A stretch of DNA of 64,000 nucleotides from RPQJ01 sp963698735 (GCA_963698735.1 CAVOSA010000020.1:1-64000), one strand, 5' to 3'. Counted from the first letter of the stretch, positions 36,023 through 45,612 are shown. Numbers and translations are program-made. Notes: generated by a model from the letters alone, not told the origin.

Positions 36023-38086
36023 ATGAAAAACAAGGTCCGAGGGCAATCCGCACTGCTGGCCGGCGCCGCGCTGATGCTGACAGCCACGCCGGCCTCCGCC
36101 GCCCCTGGGGAACTGGAAACGATCCAGGTGACCGCCACGCGCCGCGCCGAATCGGCCTTCGACGTTCCGATCGCCACTGGCATCGTTGACCGCGATGAGA
36201 TTCGCGCGGCCGCACCCCAGACAGTGATGGAGGCGCTGCGAGGGCAGGCCGGCGCCTACGTGCAGCAGACGACACCCGGGCAGGGCAGCGTGATCCTGCG
36301 CGGACTCAAGGGCTCCGAGGTGCTGCACGTCGTCGACGGCTTCCGCCTCAACGACGCGATCTTCCGCAACGCGCCGAACCAGTACGTGGCGCTCGTCGAC
36401 AGCCAGTCGCTCGAGCGCATCGAAGCCGTGCGCGGCCCGATGTCCGCGTTGTATGGCAGCGACGCCATGGGCGGCGTGGTGCAGATGCTCACATGGGAGC
36501 CTCGCTTCGAGGGCGAAGACTGGCAGACCCGCGGCCTCGCACGCTCGATGTACGGCAGCGCGGATGAATCGACGTTGTCGCGCATCCAGGGTGCCGTTGG
36601 CCACGAGCGGCTTGCCGTCAGTGGCGGCGCAACGTACCAGGACGTGAACGAACGCCGGGTCGGTGGCGGCGAGGAACTCCCCTACACCCGCTTCACGGCG
36701 CGCGCGGCGGATGCCAAGCTCCGTGGCGTAATCAAGGACGGGCACGAACTCACGCTGTCGCTGCAGTACGCGGAGCAACCACACACACCCCGCTATGACG
36801 AACTGACGCCCGGCTACGGCCAGGTCCAGCCGAACTCGGCGGTCTACTGGTTCGAGCCGCAACGGCGTGATTTCATGCAGCTGCGCTGGCGCGGCAGCAG
36901 TCCGACGTTCGCATGGGACAGCGCCGAGGCACACGTCGGCCGGCAGCAGATCCGGGACGATCGGCGCACCCGCGATTTCGGCTCGGTCAACGAAGACCAC
37001 GAACGCAACCTGGACACGACCGATGGCCTGACGTTCCAGGCCGCCAAGGCCCTGGGCGATTCGCATCACTTGACCTATGGCGCGGACGCCTACGACGACG
37101 AGGTCGAATCGTCTCGTACGCGCACCAACATCGTCACCGGCGCGACCAGCGTGCGAGCACCGCGCTTTCCCGATGGTTCGACGATGTTCCAGGCGGGCGC
37201 GTTCGTCGCCGACGACTGGTCGGTCGGCGAACGGCTCGATGTGCTCGGCGCAGTCCGCTGGAACCATGCCCGCACGCGCCTTCCGGCCAGCGGCACGTCC
37301 GAAGCCGTCTCGGTCACCGACGATGGCTTCGCCGGCAATCTCAGCGCCGCATATTCGATCAGCGAACACCTGCGGTTTGTCACGAACCTGGGCCAGGGCT
37401 TTCGTGCGCCCAACGTATTTGACCTCGGCACGTTCGGCGACCGGCCGGGCAACCGCTTCAACATCCCGAACCCCGACCTCGATCCCGAGCGCGTGACTGC
37501 ACTCGACGCTGGCCTGAAAGTCCTGGACGACGCATTCGAAGGCGAACTGATCGGCTACTACTCGCGCTATCGCGACAAGATCACCAGCGTACTCACCGGC
37601 GACGTCACTGAATCCGGCCGGCTCGTCGTGCAGAGCCAGAACGCGGCAAGACTGGAGATCTACGGCGTCGAGTTCTCGCTGCGTCATTACGTGTCCGACA
37701 CGGTGGAGTGGCGCACGCAGCTCACTTGGACGCATGGCGACGAAACACTCGCTGGTGAGGACTATCCGGCAGACCGCATCCCGCCGCTGAACGGCAGCGC
37801 GGGCATCACCTGGCGTCCTCACCCGGGCTGGACGCTGGACGGCTGGCTGAACTTCGCCGACCAGCAGGACCGCTACAGCCCGCGGGACGAAATCGATCCG
37901 CGCATCAGGCCCGGCGGCACGCCGGGGTGGACGACCTGGAACCTGCGCGCGACGTGGGAGCCGACCGAACACGTCCTGGCATCGATGCAGTTTGGAAACA
38001 TCGGGGACCGCCGCTATCGCGAGTTCGGCTCCGGGCTCGATGCTGCAGGTCGAGGCGTGGTCGTGACAATCGAGCTGCGGAGGTAG
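36023..38086 (+). CDS. TonB-dependent outer-membrane receptor
   Basis: 687 residues from ATG 36023, with a signal peptide ending TPASAAP. The plug domain shows LETIQVTATRRAE (TonB-box-like start), TVMEALRGQAGAYVQQT, SVILRGLKGSEVLHVVDGF, RLNDAIF and IEAVRGPMSALYGSDAMGGVVQM. The rest is barrel with LGQGFRAPNVFDLGTFG and the NPDLDPERVTALDAGLK segment typical of siderophore, haem or vitamin receptors. It ends VVVTIELRR, without a terminal aromatic residue. The ligand is unknown; no riboswitch-like sequence was recognised upstream. A TATGAT -10 element sits at about 35991. Confidence 0.85.
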   Translation: MKNKVRGQSALLAGAALMLTATPASAAPGELETIQVTATRRAESAFDVPIATGIVDRDEIRAAAPQTVMEALRGQAGAYVQQTTPGQGSVILRGLKGSEVLHVVDGFRLNDAIFRNAPNQYVALVDSQSLERIEAVRGPMSALYGSDAMGGVVQMLTWEPRFEGEDWQTRGLARSMYGSADESTLSRIQGAVGHERLAVSGGATYQDVNERRVGGGEELPYTRFTARAADAKLRGVIKDGHELTLSLQYAEQPHTPRYDELTPGYGQVQPNSAVYWFEPQRRDFMQLRWRGSSPTFAWDSAEAHVGRQQIRDDRRTRDFGSVNEDHERNLDTTDGLTFQAAKALGDSHHLTYGADAYDDEVESSRTRTNIVTGATSVRAPRFPDGSTMFQAGAFVADDWSVGERLDVLGAVRWNHARTRLPASGTSEAVSVTDDGFAGNLSAAYSISEHLRFVTNLGQGFRAPNVFDLGTFGDRPGNRFNIPNPDLDPERVTALDAGLKVLDDAFEGELIGYYSRYRDKITSVLTGDVTESGRLVVQSQNAARLEIYGVEFSLRHYVSDTVEWRTQLTWTHGDETLAGEDYPADRIPPLNGSAGITWRPHPGWTLDGWLNFADQQDRYSPRDEIDPRIRPGGTPGWTTWNLRATWEPTEHVLASMQFGNIGDRRYREFGSGLDAAGRGVVVTIELRR

Positions 38087-38121
38087 GTCGGAGCCGCAAG
38101 GGGCACAGTGGGCGCCGGCGC

Positions 38122-40314
38122 CTAGAGGAACGGTTTCGCGCGCTCGAGAAGTTCGTCGAGTCCAGGCTCGTTCGGATTCCACGGCTTGCCGGGATGGATG
38201 ACCGACACCTGGCAGCTCTCCGCCGCCTCGACGAGCTGGCGATACGTACCCGCCTTCACGTCCTTGAGGTAAGCCTGCTGGTCGTCGTTGTAGGCGAACA
38301 TCTTCGGGAACGCGAGCGTGCACTCGTTGCAGGTGGAGCAGCGGATCGTTTCGACGTACGGCTCGTCCGGGTTACGCGCGGGCTCGGCCGGAGACTCACG
38401 GGCCGCGGGCGCCGCCTCGGATGAGGGCGCGGGCTCGGCAGCGACCGCGCCAGGCGCTGCGGCCGGCGTCTCGCGCGCGTGCTGCTCCTCCCATGCCTGG
38501 CGTTCCTGTGCCAGCACGCGCTCGACGCGGGAGTCATGGATGCCGGCGAGTTCCTGCAGGCGGTGCCAGGTTTCACGGCAACGGAGCGCGGCCCGCATCA
38601 GCTGGTCGTCCACGACGAGACGGCAGAGCAGGTCCGCATCATCCACGGCAACGACATAGGGAATGGCGCTCGCCGCGTCCGCGGGGGGGCATGCCAGCCA
38701 CTCCCCGGCCGGAATCAGCCCCCTCTCCCAGTCGGCGCGGGGGACGACGGAGAAATGCGCTGCGTAGCGCGGATCGCAGAGCGCGAAATCGACGAACGTG
38801 AACGCGATGTCCTGCGTCACCGACTGCAAGTCAGGGTCCGCGAACGTGAGCGCCTCAATCGGCCAGTCCCTCTCGACCTGCGGATTGTTTTCGATCGCAA
38901 ACCGGGTGGCGAGGTCGGCGCCGGCGCCCGGGTCGTAGCTGAACGCCGGGAAGGCGCGCGACTGCATGGCGGCCGCTGCGGTGAGATAGCCCGGCATACC
39001 ATCCGCGCCGTCGACCGGAGCCGAGAAAACGCTGAACAACGCGGGCCCGGCATGACGCAGGCCGCGCTGCATTCGATCACGCAACTGCACCAGGTTCGAG
39101 GAAGATGTCTGCAGGACGTAAACGTCACCCAGGCTCATCGCAGCCGCAGCGAGCTGCATTCCGCGCATGCCGAACGCGAATCGTGCCCGACCCGGAGCGG
39201 CCTGCTCGAGCAGGTCATCCAGCTGCACCATCACCTTGAGCGGGACGCCGGCCGACAACGCCTCGGTCAGGGCGGCATGCGAGCCCGCCGTGGCGGCGGA
39301 CGTGCACACGAGGAAATCCGGGAAGAACTGCAGGTCCTCGACCCCGAGTGACTGTTCGTCGACGGCCGCGATGACCGGGCCGTGCAGGTCCTCGACGTAC
39401 TGCCCTTCCGCCTCCAGTTCCGCCACCTGCAACGCCTTGTAGAGCGCGACCATCTCGGGCAGGCGCTGCAGGAATGCATCCAGCGCCGTGCCAGCGCTGT
39501 CGAAAACGAAGCCGGCGCCGCCCCCGGCCGACGCTTCGAACTCCCGAGTGAAGAAGGCCTGCGCGCGCAGCACCGACAGTGCTGCCTCGATGCGCTCGCG
39601 CCGGGACGGGTCGAGCCCACCGCGTGGCCCCGACTGGTGCAGCAGCCGCGACATGGCGGCGAAGTCGAACAACTCACGATGCGCCACGCCGAAGGTCGTC
39701 TGCAGGTGATCGGCCGCGAACGCAGCCGGAGAGCGCGAGTAGTCGGCGCGCAGGATGGCGTCAAGCCGGAGGACCAGGTTGTCGATCCGCGCGCGTGCCG
39801 CCCGGGACTTCTCCTTCTGCACGATCCACCAGGCATGACGCGCGAACCGCGCGGGCAACCCGGGATCACAGCCTGCGACCTCGCCGTTCACCGGCAGCGC
39901 GTCACGCACCCGGGCCATGTCGCGCTGGAACGGCTCCGGCTCCGTCGCGGGCGACAGCTCGTCGACCGCAGCGTGCCACAACTCGAGCAGTGTCCCGCAG
40001 GCGCCAGCGGCCACGCGGCGCCGAATCTGCCGTTCGACCTGCAGCGCCCGCCGGCGTATCGCCTCGCCTGTCACTCCCTCCGGTGCAACGGCACGCAGGG
40101 CGCCGTCGACAGCTGCAGTCAGCGACACCACGTACTCGCCGTCGCCCGCCGCGAACACGACCGGGAAGTCGTGCCTGATCGCGTCGAGGTGCCGGTAACG
40201 CGCCAGCAAAGCGGGCCGCAACCCTGGCGGCAGCGACGCGACGGCCGTGCCGGCGCCCTGGCGACCGGTGAGGTGGAAAACGACCTGCGACCTGAACTGA
40301 CTGTCCATGATCAT
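38122..40314 (-). CDS. degenerate PFOR-type domain fused to a C-terminal ferredoxin
   Basis: 730 residues from ATG 40312-40314, overlapping the korB stop. The last 90 residues form a ferredoxin: IRCSTCNECTLAFPKMFAYN and ESCQVSVIHPG give four cysteines for one cluster. A Pro/Ala-rich linker (about 600-640) precedes it. The middle region (FFPDFLVCTSAATAGSH, LSAGVPLKVMVQLDD, LGDVYVLQTSSSNLVQLRDR, HAGPALFSVFSAP, NPQVERDWP) resembles the C-terminal TPP-domain part of pyruvate:ferredoxin oxidoreductase, but the GDG TPP-binding motif is absent. So it may be a non-catalytic scaffold or electron-transfer subunit for KorAB. The homology is my reading of patterns and needs profile searching. Confidence 0.6.
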   Translation of the reverse strand: MIMDSQFRSQVVFHLTGRQGAGTAVASLPPGLRPALLARYRHLDAIRHDFPVVFAAGDGEYVVSLTAAVDGALRAVAPEGVTGEAIRRRALQVERQIRRRVAAGACGTLLELWHAAVDELSPATEPEPFQRDMARVRDALPVNGEVAGCDPGLPARFARHAWWIVQKEKSRAARARIDNLVLRLDAILRADYSRSPAAFAADHLQTTFGVAHRELFDFAAMSRLLHQSGPRGGLDPSRRERIEAALSVLRAQAFFTREFEASAGGGAGFVFDSAGTALDAFLQRLPEMVALYKALQVAELEAEGQYVEDLHGPVIAAVDEQSLGVEDLQFFPDFLVCTSAATAGSHAALTEALSAGVPLKVMVQLDDLLEQAAPGRARFAFGMRGMQLAAAAMSLGDVYVLQTSSSNLVQLRDRMQRGLRHAGPALFSVFSAPVDGADGMPGYLTAAAAMQSRAFPAFSYDPGAGADLATRFAIENNPQVERDWPIEALTFADPDLQSVTQDIAFTFVDFALCDPRYAAHFSVVPRADWERGLIPAGEWLACPPADAASAIPYVVAVDDADLLCRLVVDDQLMRAALRCRETWHRLQELAGIHDSRVERVLAQERQAWEEQHARETPAAAPGAVAAEPAPSSEAAPAARESPAEPARNPDEPYVETIRCSTCNECTLAFPKMFAYNDDQQAYLKDVKAGTYRQLVEAAESCQVSVIHPGKPWNPNEPGLDELLERAKPFL

Positions 40315-41270
40315 TGCGGCCAGACCGTGAACTTGTCGAACTCGGCCTCGAGCGTGCTGCGAATGCCCGCCGTCGTGCGCAACTGGCCGGCGCCGCGCAG
40401 GTCCTCGTAGCAGGGCACCTCGGGGTTCCGGTAGAGGATTCCCACCGGGATCGGATCCTCGCTCGAGGCGACCTCCCGGGCCCGGTGGATGTTCGACGGG
40501 TCATGTTCCAGCTGGTTGCCGTAGATCTTCTGCAGCGCGGGGCTGATGCGGATGCCGTTCTCGTGGGTCAGCATGAGCATGCGCTGCGGGTCGTGCACCC
40601 ACGGTTCGTACATGTTGCCCACGAATTCGGGGCAGCGCTGCAGGATGCGCACGAACGAGAAGCCGCGATGGCGGTACGCGGCCGTGATGATCTGGAACAG
40701 CGACTCCGGGATCCAGTCGACCGCCTGCGCGACGAACGAGGCGTTCTGCACCCCGAGCGTGACCGTGAGCGGGCTGAGCGCCTCGAGGTAGGAGCCGCGC
40801 GGCGTCGTGTTGCTCCGGGTGCCGATCGGCGAGGTCGGCGAGGCCTGCTTCTTCGTCAGGCCGTAGATGTGATTGTCGTGCAGCAGCACGGTGATGTTCA
40901 TGTTGTACCGGATCGCATGGATCCAGTGCGCGGCACCGATGCTGCAGCAGTCGCCGTCGCCGGTGTTCACGAATACGTGCAGGTCCGGACGCGCCATCTT
41001 GACGCCTTCCGCGATCGGCATGGCGCGCCCGTGGATGCCGTGGAAGCCGTACGTCCGCATGTAATGCGGCAGCCGGCTCGAGCAGCCGATGCCGGAAACG
41101 AACACGGTCTTCTCCGGCCGCAGCCCTTCGTCGCGGCATAGACGCTGCATCGCCGTCAGGATCGCGTTGTCGCCGCAGCCCTTGCACCAGCGCGGCACGC
41201 CGCCCTGGTAGTCCTCCAGCGCGTGGCGCTCCTCCACCAGGTGGTGCAGGCAAAGCGTGGCGGTGCTCAT
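40311..41270 (-). CDS. korB: 2-oxoacid:ferredoxin oxidoreductase, beta subunit
   Basis: 319 residues from ATG 41268-41270, overlapping the korA stop. It binds thiamine pyrophosphate and a 4Fe-4S cluster: WCKGCGDNAIL (cluster cysteines), SGIGCSSRLPHYM, GDGDCCSIGAAHWIHAIRYN (TPP motif), HDNHIYGLTKKQASPTS and RCPEFVGN. Together with KorA it converts 2-oxoglutarate (or another 2-oxoacid) and CoA to an acyl-CoA, passing electrons to ferredoxin. The final TGA overlaps the ATG of the ferredoxin-fusion gene. Confidence 0.9.
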   Translation of the reverse strand: MSTATLCLHHLVEERHALEDYQGGVPRWCKGCGDNAILTAMQRLCRDEGLRPEKTVFVSGIGCSSRLPHYMRTYGFHGIHGRAMPIAEGVKMARPDLHVFVNTGDGDCCSIGAAHWIHAIRYNMNITVLLHDNHIYGLTKKQASPTSPIGTRSNTTPRGSYLEALSPLTVTLGVQNASFVAQAVDWIPESLFQIITAAYRHRGFSFVRILQRCPEFVGNMYEPWVHDPQRMLMLTHENGIRISPALQKIYGNQLEHDPSNIHRAREVASSEDPIPVGILYRNPEVPCYEDLRGAGQLRTTAGIRSTLEAEFDKFTVWPQ

Positions 41271-43156
41271 GCGTGCGTCTCCTCGATCTGCGCCAGCCGC
41301 TCGCGAATCGCGGCATAAACGGTGCCGGGCTTGATCGGCCGGCCGCGGACCTCGGTCCAGCAATCGACGTCGACCAGGAAGCGCGCGCGCAGCAGCATCG
41401 CGAGCGCGGAATAGCGCCGGTTCGATTCGTCGATCAGCGGATCGCGCATGTCGTCCGCCCAGTTGCCTTCGACCGTCATCACCTTGCGGAACCCCTGCAG
41501 GATCTCCTTGATGCCCGGCTGCATGGGCTGCAGGAACTGCAGGTGCGTCGACGAGACCTTGTGGCCTTCGGCGCGCAGCCGCTCGACGGCCTCCTCGATT
41601 GCGCCTCGGGTACCGCCCCAGCCGACGACCAGCATGTCGCCCGTCGGATCGCCGCAGACCGGCGGCGGCGTGAGCATCTTCTGCAGCGTGGCCAGCTTCA
41701 GGCTGCGCGCGCGCATGCCCTGCTCGTTGATCTCCGGGTCGTAGGCGACGCGGCTCGCCCGATCGTGCGCGAGGCCGGTCAGCGTGTGCATTCCGTTCGG
41801 CTGGCCCGGCACGAAGCGCCGGCTGAGGCCGGTCACCGGATCCCAGTCGTAAGGCTTGGCGCCTTCGGGCACGGGATTCTGGTCAACGGGCGCGGCCAGC
41901 CAGTCCTCGCTGAACTCCGGCCGCGTGAACGGCTGTTGTGCCGTCGAGAGGCTCGCGTCGGAGAGCACCACGACGACCATGTTGAGAGTCTCGGCGAGAC
42001 GCCGCGCGGTGATCATCGAGTAAAAGCAGTCCTCGATCGTGCTCACCGCCATCACGACCTTCGGCGCGTCGCCATGACTGCCAAACATCACGGTGAGCAG
42101 GTCGCCCTGCTCCACTTTCGTGGGCTGCCCGGTGCTTGGGCCGCCGCGCTGGACGTTCACCACGACCAGCGGGATCTCCGCCATCACGGCAAGGCCGATG
42201 CCTTCCTGTTTCAGCGAATACCCGGGACCGGAGGTGATCGTGACCGCCACCTTGCCCGTATACGACGCTCCGATTGCGAACGCGCAGGCCGCGATCTCGT
42301 CTTCGGCCTGGTGCACGATGCCGCCCGCGCGCTCGAACACGTCGCTCAGGTAGTGCGAGGCGGACGTGGCCGGCGTGATCGGGTACATCGCGCAGATGTC
42401 CATGCCCGACGCGAGCACGCCCAGGGCGATGGCCGTGTTGCCGTTGATCACGACCTGCGGCACGGCTGCGCGGACGGCAGGCACCCGGTACTTGAAGTCG
42501 AGGTTCGCCTCCGCCCAGTTCCAGCCCGCCTCGAGCAGCGCGATGTTCGACTTGACGACCTTCGGGTCCTTCTTGCCGAAGATGAACGCGACCTGCTCGT
42601 GCGCCAGGTTCATGTCGAGGCTGAAGATGTTGCAGAGCAACCCCAGCACGAACATGTTCTTGCCCTTGCGCGGGTCGGCGACAAGCGCTCGGCACTCCTT
42701 CTCCATCGGCACTTCGCAGACTCGATAGCCTTCCGCGAGCAACCGGTCGCGGGTCTCGGCGTATTGCGCCGCGATCTTCGGGTCCTCGTGCTCGGCCCAG
42801 ACGCTCTCGAGCAGGATGATGCAGCCCGGCTTGAGTTCGCCCGCGTTGACGCGGCCGAGCAGCACCTGCTCGTTGAACGCGACGGCGATGTCGGCTTCGT
42901 CGCCGCCGTTGGTCATGCGCCTGGTGCCGATGCGGATGCGGTTGCCGCTGGCGCCCGCGACGCTGCGCGCGGGCGGCTGGATTTCCGCCGGGATGATCTC
43001 GACTGTCCACACGCCGTTGCCCATGCGGGCCGCGATCGAGCCGAACGACTGGCCGCACTTTTGCGCGCCCTCGCCCGAATCGCTCATGATCTCGACGACG
43101 TGCTCCTCGACCGTCTGCACGGTCTTGCGCGGTTTGAGCGGAGTGACTGCATTCAT
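41267..43156 (-). CDS. korA: 2-oxoacid:ferredoxin oxidoreductase, alpha (gamma-alpha fused) subunit
   Basis: 629 residues from ATG 43154-43156. The N-terminal 200 residues form the gamma-type domain (GVWTVEIIPAEIQPPARSV, KPGCIILLESVWAEHED). The alpha domain follows: VINGNTAIALGVLASGMDI, MYPITPATSASHYLSD, AFAIGASYTGKVAVTITSGPG, QRGGPSTGQPTKVEQGD (the YPITP and GPSTG signatures). Starts 7 bases after nfnB. Pairs with KorB; the substrate is most likely 2-oxoglutarate, but pyruvate or branched-chain 2-oxoacids cannot be excluded. Confidence 0.9.
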   Translation of the reverse strand: MNAVTPLKPRKTVQTVEEHVVEIMSDSGEGAQKCGQSFGSIAARMGNGVWTVEIIPAEIQPPARSVAGASGNRIRIGTRRMTNGGDEADIAVAFNEQVLLGRVNAGELKPGCIILLESVWAEHEDPKIAAQYAETRDRLLAEGYRVCEVPMEKECRALVADPRKGKNMFVLGLLCNIFSLDMNLAHEQVAFIFGKKDPKVVKSNIALLEAGWNWAEANLDFKYRVPAVRAAVPQVVINGNTAIALGVLASGMDICAMYPITPATSASHYLSDVFERAGGIVHQAEDEIAACAFAIGASYTGKVAVTITSGPGYSLKQEGIGLAVMAEIPLVVVNVQRGGPSTGQPTKVEQGDLLTVMFGSHGDAPKVVMAVSTIEDCFYSMITARRLAETLNMVVVVLSDASLSTAQQPFTRPEFSEDWLAAPVDQNPVPEGAKPYDWDPVTGLSRRFVPGQPNGMHTLTGLAHDRASRVAYDPEINEQGMRARSLKLATLQKMLTPPPVCGDPTGDMLVVGWGGTRGAIEEAVERLRAEGHKVSSTHLQFLQPMQPGIKEILQGFRKVMTVEGNWADDMRDPLIDESNRRYSALAMLLRARFLVDVDCWTEVRGRPIKPGTVYAAIRERLAQIEETHA

Positions 43157-43163
43157 CGCTGGA

Positions 43164-44690
43164 TCACCTCGACACCCGGAGACGGGCATGACCATGCTCG
43201 GCGCGGTCGATGCCGAACAAACGGGAATCGGCGTCGACCGCCGTGTCGTGGTACACGTGGTCTGTGTCGCGCAGGCCGAGGAAAGACTTCATGCCGCGGG
43301 CCGCACGGCGCCCGGCGCCCATCGCCTCGATGACGGTCGCGGCACCCGTGACGATGTCGCCGCCGGCGAAAACCCCGGGAATCGACGTGGCCAGGCCGTC
43401 GTCGGTTGCGATGTAGCCCCGCTGGTCGAGCTTGAGCCTCGAGGTCTGCCCGATGATCGGGTTGGCGTTGGTGCCGATCGCGTAGACGACCATGTCCGCC
43501 TCGATTTCGAACTCGCTGCCGGGTTCGGGCACGGGCCGGCGACGGCCGGACGCATCGGGCTCGCCGAGGGTCATCCTGACGCAACGCACGCCGCGCACAC
43601 TGCGGTTCGCGTCGCCGAGAATCTCGACGGGGCTCGCCAGCCAGTGGAACTCGATCCCCTCTTCCTCGGCGTGGTGGATTTCCTCCGCTCGTGCGGGCGC
43701 CTCGGCCTTGCTCCGGCGGTAGAGGCAACGCACGTTATCCGCACCGAGCCGCAGGCAGACGCGCAGCGCGTCCATCGCGGTATTGCCCGCGCCGATCACG
43801 ACCACGCGTCTGCCCGGCTGCAGCGGCGTGTCGTACTTGGGAAAGTCACGCGCGTGCATGAGGTTGCAGCGCGTCAGCAGTTCATTGGCCGACAGCACAC
43901 CGTTCAGCGACTCGCCGGGAATGCCCATGAAACTCGGGTAGCCCGCACCGGTGCCGATGAACACCGCGTGGAAACCCATCTCATCGACCATCTGCTCGAT
44001 CGTGAACAGGCGGCCGACCAGCGTGTTGCACTCGAAGCGGATGCCGAGCGCCTCCAGCTTGGCGATCTCCGCATCCACCACGGCGTTCGGCAGGCGGAAG
44101 TCGGGAATACCGTACTTCAGCACGCCGCCCGCCTCGTGGAACGCCTCGTACACGGTGACCTCGCAGCCGGCCTTGGCCATGTCGGCGGCGCACGCCATGC
44201 CCGCCGGACCTGAGCCCACGATTCCCACGCGGAAGCCGCTGGGCTCGATGTAGGGCACGTTCGACCAGCCTTCCTTGATGGCCAGGTCGCCCACCCACCG
44301 CTCCAGGCGCCCGATCGCCACGGGCTCGAGTGACTCGCCCACCGTGCAGACGCCTTCGCACTGGCTTTCCTGCGGACAAACGCGACCGCAGACCGCGGGC
44401 AGCAGGTTCGTCGACGTGATGACATCGTACGCGCCGCGGTAATCGCGCGCCGTGATGCGCTGGATGAAGTCCGGGATCGGCACGTTGACCGGGCAGCCGG
44501 CGACGCAAGGCTGCTCCGGGCACATCAGGCAGCGCTCAGCCTCGAGTTGAGCGTCCTCGACCAGGTATCCGCAGTTCACCTCGGCGAAATTACGCGCGCG
44601 CTCCTGCGGATCCTGTTCGTGCGCAGGGGTCCGCGCCTGCGGAATCATGCGAATCGTCTTTTTCCGGGGCCTGGCCGCTGGAGTGGACAT
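43164..44690 (-). CDS. GltD/NfnB-type FAD- and NAD(P)-binding iron-sulfur oxidoreductase
   Basis: 508 residues. The N-terminal Fe-S domain has CLMCPEQPCVAGCPVNVPIPDF and CGRVCPQESQCEGVC, i.e. two 4Fe-4S clusters. FAD site VGIVGSGPAGMACAADMAK; NADPH site RRVVVIGAGNTAMDALRVCL; C-terminal FAGGDIVTGAATVIEAMGAG. This fits the large subunit of electron-bifurcating NADH-dependent ferredoxin:NADP+ oxidoreductase (Nfn) and the GltD-like flavoprotein subunit of other enzymes. The presence of an NfnA-like gene 6 bases upstream favours Nfn. Alternative: partner of KorAB in a 2-oxoglutarate:NADP+ oxidoreductase, as described for Azoarcus. Confidence 0.85.
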   Translation of the reverse strand: MSTPAARPRKKTIRMIPQARTPAHEQDPQERARNFAEVNCGYLVEDAQLEAERCLMCPEQPCVAGCPVNVPIPDFIQRITARDYRGAYDVITSTNLLPAVCGRVCPQESQCEGVCTVGESLEPVAIGRLERWVGDLAIKEGWSNVPYIEPSGFRVGIVGSGPAGMACAADMAKAGCEVTVYEAFHEAGGVLKYGIPDFRLPNAVVDAEIAKLEALGIRFECNTLVGRLFTIEQMVDEMGFHAVFIGTGAGYPSFMGIPGESLNGVLSANELLTRCNLMHARDFPKYDTPLQPGRRVVVIGAGNTAMDALRVCLRLGADNVRCLYRRSKAEAPARAEEIHHAEEEGIEFHWLASPVEILGDANRSVRGVRCVRMTLGEPDASGRRRPVPEPGSEFEIEADMVVYAIGTNANPIIGQTSRLKLDQRGYIATDDGLATSIPGVFAGGDIVTGAATVIEAMGAGRRAARGMKSFLGLRDTDHVYHDTAVDADSRLFGIDRAEHGHARLRVSR

Positions 44691-44696
44691 GTCGCG

Positions 44697-45590
44697 TCAC
44701 TCCACGATGACCGGCTTGGCCGAAAGACTGCGCATGCGGCAGTCGTCGTCGAAACGCTGCGAGGCCTCGCCCTCCGTTTCCCGGTACCGCCGCAGACGGA
44801 ACATCAGGTCGTCGAAGTCGACCTGGTGGCCGTCGAAGTCCGGTCCGTCGACGCAGGCAAACTTGATGCCGCCGGTGAGTTTCACACGGCAGCCGCCGCA
44901 CATCCCGGTGCCATCCACCATGACCGGGTTCAGGCTGACGACGGTATGGATGTTGCGGGCACGCGTCGCTTCGGCGCAGCCTTTCATCATGACCGGCGGG
45001 CCGATCGCGACGCACTCGTCGATGTCGGGGTGCTTCGCCATCGCCAGGCGCATGCCGTCGGTGACCAGGCCCTTGATGCCCGCGGAGCCGTCGTCCGTGC
45101 AGATGATCAACTCGTCGCAGCACGCCGCGAATTTCTCGTCCCAGAAGACGAGATCGCGGTTGCGGAACCCCAGGACACCGATGACGTAGGCGCCGCTCTC
45201 CTTGTAGCCGCGGGCCTGCGGATAGACAGGCGCGACGCCGAGGCCACCCCCGACGCACATGACCTTCCGCGCCTTGCCGATGTGGCTCGGGACACCCATC
45301 GGTCCGACCATCGCCAACAGCCGGCCTCCGGCTTTGCAGTCGCGCTGCATCTCACGGGTGGTCTTGCCGACGGCCTGGATGACGAGCGTGACCGTGCCGC
45401 GCTCGCGGTCGTAGTCGGCGATCGTGAGCGGTATGCGTTCCCCTTCCGCGTGCGACATCACGATCACGAACTGGCCGGGCCGGGCCGCCCTGGCCAGCAT
45501 CGGATGACTCACCTCGAGCAGGAAGGTGACGTCCGAAAAGTCCTGCCGGGCCACGATCTCGAGGCCGGCCTCGTTGCGTCCGTGTTGCAT
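44697..45590 (-). CDS. NfnA/SudB-type ferredoxin-NADP reductase subunit with 2Fe-2S cluster
   Basis: 297 residues from ATG 45588-45590. FNR-like fold: ARPGQFVIVMSHAEGERIPLTI (flavin-binding), VMCVGGGLGVAPVYPQARGYK (NAD-binding), ECVAIGPPVMM. The C-terminus carries the 2Fe-2S cysteines in VDGTGMCGGCRVKL ... FACVDGPDFDGHQVDFDDL, the signature of the NfnA/SudB/HydG family. It would take electrons from NADH and pass them to the NfnB-like subunit. First gene of a five-gene minus-strand run ending at 38122. Confidence 0.85.
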   Translation of the reverse strand: MQHGRNEAGLEIVARQDFSDVTFLLEVSHPMLARAARPGQFVIVMSHAEGERIPLTIADYDRERGTVTLVIQAVGKTTREMQRDCKAGGRLLAMVGPMGVPSHIGKARKVMCVGGGLGVAPVYPQARGYKESGAYVIGVLGFRNRDLVFWDEKFAACCDELIICTDDGSAGIKGLVTDGMRLAMAKHPDIDECVAIGPPVMMKGCAEATRARNIHTVVSLNPVMVDGTGMCGGCRVKLTGGIKFACVDGPDFDGHQVDFDDLMFRLRRYRETEGEASQRFDDDCRMRSLSAKPVIVE

Positions 45591-45612
45591 TGGGTTCCCC
45601 GATTGCCAGTCG

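Noticed and set aside
35861..38323. 820-codon minus-strand frame opposite the TonB receptor
   Set aside because: Antisense of a clear receptor; no recognisable domains.
41273..43333. 686-codon plus-strand frame opposite korA
   Set aside because: Composition typical of antisense high-GC frames; korA motifs are complete on the other strand.
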